A DNA stretch of 22,962 nt. Origin: a virus. Under the pieces are notes generated by a model. It worked only from the letters and a program-made list of their open reading frames with translations. It did not search any database and was not told the DNA's origin. The stretch lies in IMG/VR virus record IMGVR_UViG_3300024321_000021, positions 1 through 22,962 of that record; one strand, given 5' to 3'. The position numbers were made by a program, and so were the translations under genes. Shown here in pieces: positions 15,310-22,720 of this stretch; positions within the stretch are counted from its first letter, which is position 1; every line of letters starts with the position of its first letter.

Positions 15310-15461
15310 TATTCTTGCTCTTCAGAATCAAATTTATCTTTGACGTAATCTACTCCTTGTGTTACCTTAGGTTCTACATAGTCATACGTAGAACTACCTA
15401 CATCACTAGCTACTTCAATAGCTGCAATGCCTACAAAAAACATTACTAAAACTTCAACCAT
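15309..15461 (-). CDS. 50-residue small membrane-type protein
   Basis: Short gene read directly from the sequence: ATG at 15461, stop TAG at 15311-15309. It begins MVEVLVMFFVGIAAIEVASD, a hydrophobic helix, and continues with an acidic tail ending KDKFDSEEQE. The Shine-Dalgarno AAAGGA is 8 bases upstream, inside the end of the glutaredoxin gene, which it overlaps by 8 bases. The next gene starts at the last base of its stop codon. These couplings argue strongly that it is translated. The single N-terminal hydrophobic segment suggests an inner-membrane peptide. Function unknown. Confidence 0.62.
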   Translation of the reverse strand: MVEVLVMFFVGIAAIEVASDVGSSTYDYVEPKVTQGVDYVKDKFDSEEQE

Positions 15462-15681
15462 CTAATTGTTCCTTTAGTTCACTATAGCCACCGACATGGT
15501 GACCTTCATTGTCCCATATTTGGGGTACAGTATTCATACCTGCCTGTTGCATTAATGTCAACAACCACCGACTACTAACTGTATCAACAGAGTAAGGCAT
15601 AAACGCTATGCCTTTCTCCTCTAGTAAGTGCTTTGCCTTATTACAGAACCCACACTTCGTTGTTCCTAGTACTACATACAT
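15454..15681 (-). CDS. Glutaredoxin
   Basis: A 75-residue glutaredoxin of the short phage/NrdH-like size. Active site CGFC is at residues 10-13 (TTKCGFCNKAKHLL), the cis-proline loop reads NTVPQIW, and GGYSELKEQL near the end matches the glutathione-binding GG motif. Its start is 3 bases after the stop of the ribonucleotide reductase gene, so the two are co-translated. It most likely re-reduces the C-terminal cysteine pair of that reductase, using host glutathione, in the cytoplasm. The gene overlaps the 50-residue gene downstream by 8 bases. Confidence 0.92.
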   Translation of the reverse strand: MYVVLGTTKCGFCNKAKHLLEEKGIAFMPYSVDTVSSRWLLTLMQQAGMNTVPQIWDNEGHHVGGYSELKEQLDG

Positions 15682-15684
15682 AGC

Positions 15685-17604
15685 TTATACTAGATCTACA
15701 ATTTCACAAGAGTCTCCAGAGCAAGCCATTGTTTGCATAGACACTGTGTTATCTTCACTCTCATAATCTGATAGCTCTGACCAATCAATACGAGTAGGCA
15801 TCTTTGAAAGTAATTCTTTATACTCTTTCTTATCTATCTCTTGGTAAGGAGCTTGCTGGTATGAGTGATCTGAGTGTGGCAAAAATGACACACCTGACAT
15901 TTCATCAAAGTGTTTGTACACAAATGCACCTACATCCATCCACTCCTCATCACGTACTGTTATAGTAACTGAAGGCTTATGCTCACACCAATGCCGTTGA
16001 TATGCAAGCCACAACTCTAGTTGCTCCACAGCAGACATAACATTACGTGTCACTGACTTCTCAGGCGACTTAACTGGGAAGCTAAACACAACTGTAGAGT
16101 CAGGCTTCATAACACATGGTTCATTAGGTATACCTCTATCAATCATAAACTGAGTTAGAGGATCTTTATTGTCACCACGTACAGTACGAATATAGTATGG
16201 GCTATGTCTCGCATGGATTCCACTGGCGCTATCTACAAGCTGTGAAACCGTGCCACTTGGTTTTACGCAGCTGATAGCAGTACTAGCAGGTATACCTAGT
16301 AGATTAGCCCACTCTTCATTAGTAGCTACAGCAACAGAACGTAAGTGTTCTAGTGTCTTCTTCAGACCTTTGTTCTTCTGTGTCATTAATGGGTTGTCCA
16401 TGATACCTGTCATAGATACACCAAGCAATCTCTCTTCTGCTGTATTGTTCTGCCATACTTTACGTAGGTATGGGAACTTAATCATAGTAGACTGTATTGT
16501 ACCTAAGATAGTAGCAAGTCTAACCTTACGCTCAAGATCTTCTAGTGTATCAGTAGCACGTACTACACACTCCGTTAGGTTACAGAACTGGTAGGGGCGT
16601 AGGATTATCTCACTGCAAGGGTTGCAGCCGAACTCGTAGTTAGGATCACGTCTACCATTCTTAGCCGCTTGTACCTTAGATGCTTGTCTGTTAAAGATAC
16701 CACGCTCACCAGACTTAGACTCAACCAGAGACAACCATTCACGCATGAATGTTTCCATGTCTGGCTTCTCACTGTAAGCTACTGAGTTGTTAGCTAATGC
16801 TCTATGCCCTGCAGTTTCCCACCACTGTCCTGACTTAGCATGACGCATTCTATCATCAGATAAATTACTCAATGAAATCATAGCACTACGGCGTACACCG
16901 CCAACAACAACTATCTGGCCTATGAAACACATAAGGTCGTGACATTCCATAGAGCTAAGCTTACGCCCTTGTGCTGCCTTGAAGGTAGCTACAGCGAAGT
17001 TAAATAGTTCTACTAACGGCGCTGGTCCTGATGCTCTACCACCAAACGTTTTAAGTCTTGCACCTGCAGGTCTAACTTGAGATACATCCCACTTAGGTAT
17101 TTCACCAGCCCATAAGAGTGCTAGAACTTGACGAAATCCTTTAGCCCAACCTTCTTTGCTATCCTTAACAACAACAGTAGACTCACTATCAAACAACTCA
17201 GGTATCTCTGGTAGCTTCTTTATGAACTGTCTCTCAACAGAGAAGCCAACACCAGTACCACAGAGAAGTATATACATAGCTTCATCAAAAGATTTAGGAT
17301 CATCTACTGGTAGGTAACTACAATTATATCCTGCTGTATTGTCACGATCTAAAGCGGGACCAGCTGTCATCATCGCCCTCATACTAGGCATTATTTCCTG
17401 ACCCAGTATAGCTTGTTCAATATCTCTTACGTCTGTGTTGTCTACTATTCTATCTACCTCATCGCCCAGCGCCTTGCGAACTACGTTATCCATGTAACGC
17501 CCTACTGTTTCTCCCCAAGACTCACGCCCTTTGCCATCAAAGTACTTGGCGTAGCGTGACTTGTGTATGAATGCTTGATAGTCTGTTGGTAATTGGTTAC
17601 TCAT
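15685..17604 (-). CDS. nrdJ: Class II (adenosylcobalamin-dependent) ribonucleotide reductase, monomeric type
   Basis: A 639-residue enzyme that reduces ribonucleotides to deoxyribonucleotides. The active-site loop is NPCSEIIL, with N328, C330 (radical) and E332. The N-terminal redox cysteine is C95 in AGYNCSYLP. The C-terminal shuttle pair is C628 and C633 in MACSGDSCEIVDL. VGGVRRSAMISLSNL and CVKPSGTVSQLVDSASGIH are signatures of the monomeric RTPR branch of class II enzymes. Members need vitamin B12 coenzyme instead of an iron/manganese NrdB partner, and no nrdB is seen here. At 639 residues it is shorter than the ~740-residue Lactobacillus enzyme. It overlaps the MazG-like gene by 4 bases (ATGA) and precedes glutaredoxin, its likely reductant. 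It would recycle host nucleotides for phage DNA synthesis. Confidence 0.94.
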   Translation of the reverse strand: MSNQLPTDYQAFIHKSRYAKYFDGKGRESWGETVGRYMDNVVRKALGDEVDRIVDNTDVRDIEQAILGQEIMPSMRAMMTAGPALDRDNTAGYNCSYLPVDDPKSFDEAMYILLCGTGVGFSVERQFIKKLPEIPELFDSESTVVVKDSKEGWAKGFRQVLALLWAGEIPKWDVSQVRPAGARLKTFGGRASGPAPLVELFNFAVATFKAAQGRKLSSMECHDLMCFIGQIVVVGGVRRSAMISLSNLSDDRMRHAKSGQWWETAGHRALANNSVAYSEKPDMETFMREWLSLVESKSGERGIFNRQASKVQAAKNGRRDPNYEFGCNPCSEIILRPYQFCNLTECVVRATDTLEDLERKVRLATILGTIQSTMIKFPYLRKVWQNNTAEERLLGVSMTGIMDNPLMTQKNKGLKKTLEHLRSVAVATNEEWANLLGIPASTAISCVKPSGTVSQLVDSASGIHARHSPYYIRTVRGDNKDPLTQFMIDRGIPNEPCVMKPDSTVVFSFPVKSPEKSVTRNVMSAVEQLELWLAYQRHWCEHKPSVTITVRDEEWMDVGAFVYKHFDEMSGVSFLPHSDHSYQQAPYQEIDKKEYKELLSKMPTRIDWSELSDYESEDNTVSMQTMACSGDSCEIVDLV

Positions 17605-17957
17605 CTATTGTCTCCTGATCCTTTTATTACACCACGTGCAGCGCGGCTATTTAGTTTATACATATTCCTCTGTATTAAATCTTGTAGGTTGCTACCAAAG
17701 TAATTAGCTATAGCAATATTGTAGAACAATACGTCACCACTCTCATTGAGTATAGCCTCTTCATCAAACGTACCATCTCTTAACATACGCTTTATCTTAC
17801 CATGTAGTTCTCCTACCTCCTCACACAACCCTAATAGGTTTTCCATTAGCCTATCCTCAGGTTTTGTTACAATCATACTCTCAACAAAGTCGGAATACTC
17901 TGTTGGTGTTGAGTCTATTAGATTGTTTATTGCTTCTATATCTTCTCTAGCAATCAT
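17601..17957 (-). CDS. MazG-like nucleotide pyrophosphohydrolase
   Basis: A 118-residue, all-helical protein. The metal-binding pattern of the MazG/all-alpha NTP-PPase superfamily is present: E47-x-x-E50 in LCEEVGELHGKIKRML and E72-x-x-D75 in NESGDVLFYNIAIA, followed by a conserved-looking NMYKLNSRAARGVIKG. Family enzymes hydrolyse (d)NTPs to monophosphates and pyrophosphate. Phage versions have been proposed to clean up unusual nucleotides or alter host nucleotide or alarmone pools; substrate cannot be read from sequence. Its stop overlaps the ribonucleotide reductase start (ATGA), and its start overlaps the stop of the 55-residue gene. Confidence 0.88.
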   Translation of the reverse strand: MIAREDIEAINNLIDSTPTEYSDFVESMIVTKPEDRLMENLLGLCEEVGELHGKIKRMLRDGTFDEEAILNESGDVLFYNIAIANYFGSNLQDLIQRNMYKLNSRAARGVIKGSGDNR

Positions 17958-18121
17958 TTTCTTTCCTTAACATTTAAATTTTCTATATTCATATCATCCA
18001 CATCATATATAACATCTGTTATTAGATCGTGGATATCTTTTTCGTGGCTATCATCATAGGCTGATAATATATTATTAGTATCTTCTACCTTAGCTACAAA
18101 TGTAACATTAAACTTTTTCAT
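17954..18121 (-). CDS. 55-residue acidic small protein
   Basis: Short gene found by reading the gap between the MazG-like and 116-residue genes: ATG at 18121, stop TGA at 17956-17954. It starts MKKFNVTFVAKVEDTNNILS and is rich in Asp/Asn/Ile (HDLITDVIYDVDDMNIENL). Both ends overlap neighbours in ATGA-type junctions: its start overlaps the upstream stop, and its stop overlaps the MazG start. The frame exactly fills the space in the operon, so it is probably real. The opening beta-strand-like KKFNVTFVAKVE is common among small phage proteins. Function unknown. Confidence 0.68.
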   Translation of the reverse strand: MKKFNVTFVAKVEDTNNILSAYDDSHEKDIHDLITDVIYDVDDMNIENLNVKERK

Positions 18122-18465
18122 GCGTTACCCTTAGTCTTAGTCCAGCGGTTAAGTAATATAACGTTATCTTTTACCTCATACCCCTCATCAGTTTCAATCA
18201 GTGCTTCAGCATATTGATCTGGGAACATTTCTTGTAGTAGGTTACCTCGTAGCTCTATGAAATCCTCCCATGCATCAGGATATGTATCTAAGAACGCTTG
18301 TGCTGAAGCCATAGTAAGAGCTTCCTCTAGTGCTGCCTTCATACCATCATGCGACTCAGCCTCACCAAATACTAAACCTGTTTTGATCTGACCTGTCCAC
18401 TCACCCTCTCTAGTAACAGGATGTAATATAATAGCGATGTCGCCAGGCTTTACTTCATAGCCCAT
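18118..18465 (-). CDS. Unrecognised 116-residue early phage protein
   Basis: An acidic protein of about 115 residues. Two ATGs stand side by side (18468 and 18465). The perfect AGGAGG at 18476-18471 is 5 bases before 18465 and only 2 before 18468, so I prefer 18465. It begins with a beta-rich part (YEVKPGDIAIILHP, TGQIKTGLVFGE), followed by a long amphipathic helix (AALEEALTMASAQAFLDTYP) and ends with YEVKDNVILLNRWTKTKGNA. No catalytic motif is visible. It lies between endonuclease I and the nucleotide-metabolism genes in an overlapping array. Function unknown; small regulators in this position are common. Confidence 0.72.
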   Translation of the reverse strand: MGYEVKPGDIAIILHPVTREGEWTGQIKTGLVFGEAESHDGMKAALEEALTMASAQAFLDTYPDAWEDFIELRGNLLQEMFPDQYAEALIETDEGYEVKDNVILLNRWTKTKGNA

Positions 18466-18899
18466 CATAACCTCCTCTTTACTTTCACACGTTGCTCTTT
18501 CATACGCTTACCTTTTTCTAGTAGCCAACCTTCTGGTATAACACGATGCGCCCACTTGAAGCCATTCTTCTCACACCAATCACAGTATCTACTCTTAGCT
18601 CCCTTATATAGCTTAGAGTTTGCGTTACTAAATACAAAACGTATATCTAGTTTAGGATGCTGCTTCTGTATTTCTACGTGCTTGCGCCGATCTCCAGAAC
18701 TGAATAACCCTTTGGTCTCGATTATAATACCGTTGTCTAATTCGAAGTCTGGTGTATATGTGCGATACTTTAAATCTTCCCACTCTATCTTTAGCTTTTC
18801 ATACGATACAATCTTCTGCCGTGTCTCTAAGAATGTAGCGGCCTCTAGTTCAAGGCCACTACGATAGTTTCTTCTATTGTGTTTACGAACCACTGCCAT
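18465..18899 (-). CDS. T7-type endonuclease I (Holliday junction resolvase)
   Basis: A 144-residue homologue of T7 gp3, which resolves four-way and branched DNA and degrades host DNA. Counting from the ATG at 18899, the PD-(D/E)xK catalytic residues are E16 (YRSGLELEA), D51 (YTPDFEL), E61 and K63 (IIIETKGLF). The four are spaced exactly as in T7 (E20, D55, E65, K67). HPKLDIRFVFSNANSKLYKG and WAHRVIPEGW are also family blocks. The start is uncertain: TTG at 18908 or 18905, ATG at 18899 and GTG at 18893 are in frame. GGAG directly touches the ATG but is 6 bases before the GTG, so the GTG may be the true start. It overlaps the exonuclease gene. Confidence 0.92.
   Translation of the reverse strand: MAVVRKHNRRNYRSGLELEAATFLETRQKIVSYEKLKIEWEDLKYRTYTPDFELDNGIIIETKGLFSSGDRRKHVEIQKQHPKLDIRFVFSNANSKLYKGAKSRYCDWCEKNGFKWAHRVIPEGWLLEKGKRMKEQRVKVKRRL
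18471..18476 (-). promoter_or_regulatory. Perfect AGGAGG ribosome binding site inside the endonuclease I gene
   Basis: AGGAGG on the - strand forms the last Arg-Arg codons of the endonuclease I gene and serves the downstream 116-residue gene. It is the strongest Shine-Dalgarno match I saw in the operon. Its spacing (5 bases) favours the second of two adjacent ATGs. Confidence 0.75.
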
Positions 18900-19746
18900 C
18901 TCCAACAAGTACGTACTCTACAAGAGGTGCTTCTTTCTTACCCTTGTATACACGTGAAGGTAATTCCTGTAGATCCCAACACTTGTGCTTGAAGTCACAC
19001 CAGTGACACTTAGAGTTGAGTACTAGGTTACCACTAGGCTTCTTAAAGTATGTCTCAGGTACTGCTTCATAGCAACGCTTGAATGGTGCATCACTCTCAA
19101 TGTAATCCACAGTAGATTGGATGCTATCTATTACAGCTTCCTTGTCCACCTCAGATGCGTCTACATACTTGAACTCACCGTTCCCTTTGTTGACTACCCA
19201 CCAGCCACCTACATCCTTTCCTGCGGCTTCTGCATAGCCTACAAGTTGTGATACATAACCGAAGCTATCATCCTTGTTGAGTGCCTCAAAGCTTTCAAAC
19301 TTATTCTTGTATGACCAAGGAGAGGCAGACTTAACATCGTCAATCTTTCCATCCATCTCCATATCATACTCACCCTTGATCTCTTGACCATTGGGTAGCT
19401 TGAGTGTGACAATCTCATTGTCTTTAAAGTCTTGGTCTACTGCACGTAGTAACCCCTTGAACACAGCCTCAACTATATCACCAAGGATCATGTTCATTAA
19501 GAAATGTGGTGGGAAAGGTCTACGATCTTCTGGATCATTCTTTTCAAACCACAACTGACAGGGTGCTTTACCAATGTTAGACATACGTAAGCGGAAGTCA
19601 CCACGTGGAGGTGAGTTAAACTGTTTGTTTAACGCCGCCTCAACATCAGCGGCAACCTGCTTGGTCACCGCCTCTGTCATGTTTGCTTCACCAGCCAAAG
19701 CCTTCTGCAGAAAACTGTAGATTGCTAATTCTGCTGGGTGATTCAT
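18883..19746 (-). CDS. Cas4/RecB-like PD-(D/E)xK exonuclease with Fe-S-type cysteines
   Basis: A 287-residue nuclease. The catalytic core is GEYDMEMDG (D128) followed by DDVKSAS (D137-x-K139), and the RecB-type motif Q-x-x-x-Y is seen in QLVGYAEAAG (Q167, Y171). One early cysteine (C63, APCQLWF) and a late cluster CHWCDFKHKC (C247, C250, C256) match the split four-cysteine pattern that holds a 4Fe-4S cluster in Cas4/AddB-type nucleases. It probably works as the phage 5' or single-strand exonuclease in replication and recombination, filling the role of T7 gp6, which is a different fold. It overlaps the 292-residue protein by 4 bases and endonuclease I by about 17 bases. CRISPR adaptation is unlikely because no cas1/cas2 is present. 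Confidence 0.87.
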   Translation of the reverse strand: MNHPAELAIYSFLQKALAGEANMTEAVTKQVAADVEAALNKQFNSPPRGDFRLRMSNIGKAPCQLWFEKNDPEDRRPFPPHFLMNMILGDIVEAVFKGLLRAVDQDFKDNEIVTLKLPNGQEIKGEYDMEMDGKIDDVKSASPWSYKNKFESFEALNKDDSFGYVSQLVGYAEAAGKDVGGWWVVNKGNGEFKYVDASEVDKEAVIDSIQSTVDYIESDAPFKRCYEAVPETYFKKPSGNLVLNSKCHWCDFKHKCWDLQELPSRVYKGKKEAPLVEYVLVGDGSGS

Positions 19747-20621
19747 GGGCTTACCTCAATGAAGTCATTGTTGATAATGTCTGTTACTACAGATTCATCA
19801 TCCTCAGACATAGCTTTGTCAAACCTCTCATGATACAAGTCTAAGATCTTACCATTGCTGTACTCAATAAGCTCAATGAAATCTTTTAACATCTCATTGT
19901 CACCCTCACCAAGATCAACCCTGTCACCTGATGCCGCTTTAATCTTACCAAACGTAGCACCTGCTGGGATGCTATCTTCCACACCCATAAACTTAATAGT
20001 AGACATTATAGGTAGTAAGTTCTTGCGCTTCAGAACACCTAGAACACCATTGATACTCTTTAGTGAGTCACGGTTCTTAACGTCCATAACAAAGGGTACG
20101 TCTTTATACGCAGACTTATCGAGTGATTCACCCTTCTCATTGATAGGATCATCAAGTGTTACTGTACCATAGTAAACGTTGACACGCTTAACACTACGAA
20201 TAATCTGCTTAGTAATATCATCTAAAGCAGCAAAGTCCTCTATCCAACCTGAGGGTCTGCCCAAGTTGAAGCCACCTATACTGTCCTTCATGTCACCATT
20301 GAGTGAGTTAGCTAAGACAGACTTCTCCATCTCTTCTGTTTCACTATTCCAACGTTGCCACTGTTGGCGCTGGGCGAAGATACGCATAGTGACCCCATTG
20401 CTGTAGATCTTTTCGTCACCACGATTGAGGATGAAAGCACCTACTGGTATTACCTCAGTCTTACGTGTCTTACCTTCTAAGGTTTCAACCCCCATTATTG
20501 CTTGGTGCAGCATACCCATACGTGAAATAGATGGTGTTGATTCACCACCTGATGTAGACACACCCATAAGTTCTGCCATTGATTGTCCGCGTTCATTCGC
20601 GATTGATAGTTCATTGCTCAT
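19743..20621 (-). CDS. Conserved replication-module protein, possible single-strand DNA-binding protein
   Basis: A 292-residue acidic protein with ribosome binding site AAAGG upstream. It begins MSNELSIANERGQSMAELMG. The centre looks beta-rich and aromatic (YSNGVTMRIFAQRQQWQRWN, SIGGFNLGRPSGWIEDF, VNVYYGTVTLDDP). The C-terminus is acidic and ends DDESVVTDIINNDFIEVSP. Acidic C-terminal tails after a beta-rich core are typical of phage single-strand binding proteins, which recruit polymerase and helicase. Position between polymerase and exonuclease supports a DNA transaction role. No OB-fold signature can be proven by eye, so the function is a hypothesis. Similar proteins occur in other marine phages as conserved hypotheticals. 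Confidence 0.7.
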   Translation of the reverse strand: MSNELSIANERGQSMAELMGVSTSGGESTPSISRMGMLHQAIMGVETLEGKTRKTEVIPVGAFILNRGDEKIYSNGVTMRIFAQRQQWQRWNSETEEMEKSVLANSLNGDMKDSIGGFNLGRPSGWIEDFAALDDITKQIIRSVKRVNVYYGTVTLDDPINEKGESLDKSAYKDVPFVMDVKNRDSLKSINGVLGVLKRKNLLPIMSTIKFMGVEDSIPAGATFGKIKAASGDRVDLGEGDNEMLKDFIELIEYSNGKILDLYHERFDKAMSEDDESVVTDIINNDFIEVSP

Positions 20622-20663
20622 TTCTATACCTTTCTATAGATTCAAAGAGTTCCTAGTTATACA

Positions 20664-22712
20664 TCATACGTCAACTGTGTCAAGCCAGTTTGATCCGATT
20701 TTTGCTTCAAGTAGTAATGGTACATTCATTTCTACATTATATGTTTTCTCTACAAGATCATTGATGTTGTCGTTAAGTGATTCAATAATATCAATAACTT
20801 GTTGTTCTTCGTCAGGGTGTATGTCAACTACCATACTATCGTGTACTGAATTAACCACGACAGAATTGTATGGTTGTAACAATTCGTGAAGCTCGTTCAA
20901 CACAATAGGTACTATATCACCTGTAGCAAACCCTTGTACTGGGTAGTTCTTAATCATTGTAAAGTGACTTGGCATACCATTATCTCTGCGTCTTACATTT
21001 GGGAAAGCATATTGTCGTCCTGACTTATTAGTGATCTTCATAAAGCGTAGTGCTTCATCACCTAACTCCTTATGCCATGCAGCAATACCCTCATACTTCT
21101 CAATAAAATGTTTATAGTAAGCGGCTTCAGCCTTAGACCTTCCATATCCTGTAGCCCCGAAAAGGGGTGCAAACGTATGTGCCTTGGCCGAGGACCTTGA
21201 GGTTTTCTGACCTGCATCTGTTATAACTTTTGCTGTGTAACTGTGTACATCAAAGCCTGTGCTAATCTCTTTCATAGCCTTTTCGTCTTGAGCAAGAAAC
21301 GCAGCAACTCTAAACTCAAGTTGAGCAAAGTCAGCTTCCATTATCTTGCCATTTTCCCACCGTGAAACAAAGACTTTCTTAACAGGAAACGTACCCCCAC
21401 GTGGCATATTCTGCATGTTAGGATTACGTCCACTGAAACGTCCAGTAGCTGTTATGTGTTGTGTTAAGCCTACATGTAAGAAGCCATCATGCTTAGTATA
21501 GTTTGATATACCCTCGACAAAAGAACTCAGGTAGCTACTGATAGCAGACAGACGTTTCTGATCTGTAAGAAATGCCTCTGCCTCTTCCATGTTATTACTT
21601 CTGGCAGTAGCCGCAAGTACATCTAGGTTATCCTTACCTGTACTAAAACCATTGGCACTAATCCATTTCTTATTAGGCGCAGTAAACCTTAGACCTGCAA
21701 TCTGTTTTGTTTCTTGTAGTTGAAAGCCTCGCGTGTCACAGTCTTTACACTTGTTAGGTCTAGCATACTTTGTGCCATCCTTCTTTAGTTTATACGTTTT
21801 GCCTACACCCTCACAGGTTGGGCATGTAAATGCTTTTGTTCTGTATACAGGCGTAGAGTTTGCCCTAACAGCATCTTTATATTCATCCACTGTAGACGTG
21901 AACTCAAACAAATCTGCCCATTCCTTTTTGTTATTCATGCGCAGCGAGAATACAACCTGTGACATTTGCTCAGGACTGTTAAGGTTTATAGGTGTATCAC
22001 CCATAAGCTTACGTATCTTCTTCTGCATCCTGTCTTCAATCTCTGCCTTCTCTTGTTCAAACTCTACTCTTACTTCGTCAAGGGCTGATCTATCCACCCT
22101 GATCCCTGACATATACATTCGGGTGAGAGTTTTACAGGTGGTAAAGGTTGTATCTCTAATGACTTTGAGACCTGTGGATTCGGGCTTGGCATAGTCAGCT
22201 TCGATACTGTGGAACAACCAGCTAGTAGAGAGCAGGTCACACCTAAGATAAAAGCTAAGCTCATCCAACGGTATCTCATTTGTATTGTATCCTTCTTTAA
22301 AATATCTTTTGAGTGTATCATCTTTCTGTACCTCTAAGTTTCTACGTTCAGCACAAGCACCCAAGTTTAAAACGTTGCGCTGCCCTCTATCAAGTATGTA
22401 CTCTGCTAACATGGTATCATAGATCAAGCCATCATACTTGAAGCCAGACTCCCATAGCCACATCATATCGTGCTGTGCGTTGTGCATTATGAGTAGTGTT
22501 GTTAAGTCTAATACATCCTGCACTAACTTATGCCCAGCGCCTGACGTATCCTTCGCCTCATCATGGTCTATATTTACAATGTGTAATTCATCATGGTTGT
22601 CTGCATTAACCATACCAACTTGGACTAGGTGGTTGTTAATCTCAAACGGGTCCATGTGTTTCTTACCGTTGCGTTCTGTTGTGCTATTCTCAACATCTAA
22701 TACTATTCTCAT
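20664..22712 (-). CDS. polA: Family A DNA polymerase with 3'-5' exonuclease and DnaJ-like zinc insertion
   Basis: A 682-residue replicative polymerase. Exonuclease motifs: D6-x-E8 (VLDVENST), HNAQHDMMW with D82, and Y155-x-x-x-D159 (FYLRCDL). An inserted zinc module has C297-x2-C300 (CPTCEGVGK) and C322-x2-C325 (CKDCDTRGF), as in the central domain of DnaJ. This arrangement is the hallmark of HMO-2011-type phage polymerases. Polymerase motifs: A, EADFAQLEF (D461); B/O-helix, RSSAKAHTFAPLFG (K510, F514); C, VHDSMVVD (H624, D625). F514 aligns with E. coli F762, and F518 replaces the usual tyrosine at the 766 position. Ribosome binding site GAGGT lies just upstream. The gene starts 8 bases after the helicase-like gene. 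Confidence 0.95.
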   Translation of the reverse strand: MRIVLDVENSTTERNGKKHMDPFEINNHLVQVGMVNADNHDELHIVNIDHDEAKDTSGAGHKLVQDVLDLTTLLIMHNAQHDMMWLWESGFKYDGLIYDTMLAEYILDRGQRNVLNLGACAERRNLEVQKDDTLKRYFKEGYNTNEIPLDELSFYLRCDLLSTSWLFHSIEADYAKPESTGLKVIRDTTFTTCKTLTRMYMSGIRVDRSALDEVRVEFEQEKAEIEDRMQKKIRKLMGDTPINLNSPEQMSQVVFSLRMNNKKEWADLFEFTSTVDEYKDAVRANSTPVYRTKAFTCPTCEGVGKTYKLKKDGTKYARPNKCKDCDTRGFQLQETKQIAGLRFTAPNKKWISANGFSTGKDNLDVLAATARSNNMEEAEAFLTDQKRLSAISSYLSSFVEGISNYTKHDGFLHVGLTQHITATGRFSGRNPNMQNMPRGGTFPVKKVFVSRWENGKIMEADFAQLEFRVAAFLAQDEKAMKEISTGFDVHSYTAKVITDAGQKTSRSSAKAHTFAPLFGATGYGRSKAEAAYYKHFIEKYEGIAAWHKELGDEALRFMKITNKSGRQYAFPNVRRRDNGMPSHFTMIKNYPVQGFATGDIVPIVLNELHELLQPYNSVVVNSVHDSMVVDIHPDEEQQVIDIIESLNDNINDLVEKTYNVEMNVPLLLEAKIGSNWLDTVDV
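22070..22279 (-). other. Out-of-frame Rz1-like lipoprotein reading frame nested in polA (speculative)
   Basis: A 69-codon frame lies wholly inside the polymerase gene in another frame. From the ATG at 22279 it reads MRYRWMSLAFILGVTCSLLA then GCSTV, a basic n-region, hydrophobic core and lipobox LLAGC. A proline-bearing tail follows (MPSPNPQ, QPLPPVKL). AAGAAGGA ends 10 bases upstream of the ATG. This resembles outer-membrane spanin subunits such as lambda Rz1, which are also often embedded in another gene. However, they are normally embedded in Rz next to the endolysin. The polymerase frame here covers a conserved exonuclease motif, so the resemblance may be chance. Confidence 0.22.
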
Positions 22713-22720
22713 GTCTTACC

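Noticed and set aside
18883-19746. Cas4-like nuclease taken as part of a CRISPR system
   Set aside because: No cas1, cas2 or repeat array is present, and the gene lies in a phage replication operon. A replication/recombination exonuclease is the simpler reading.
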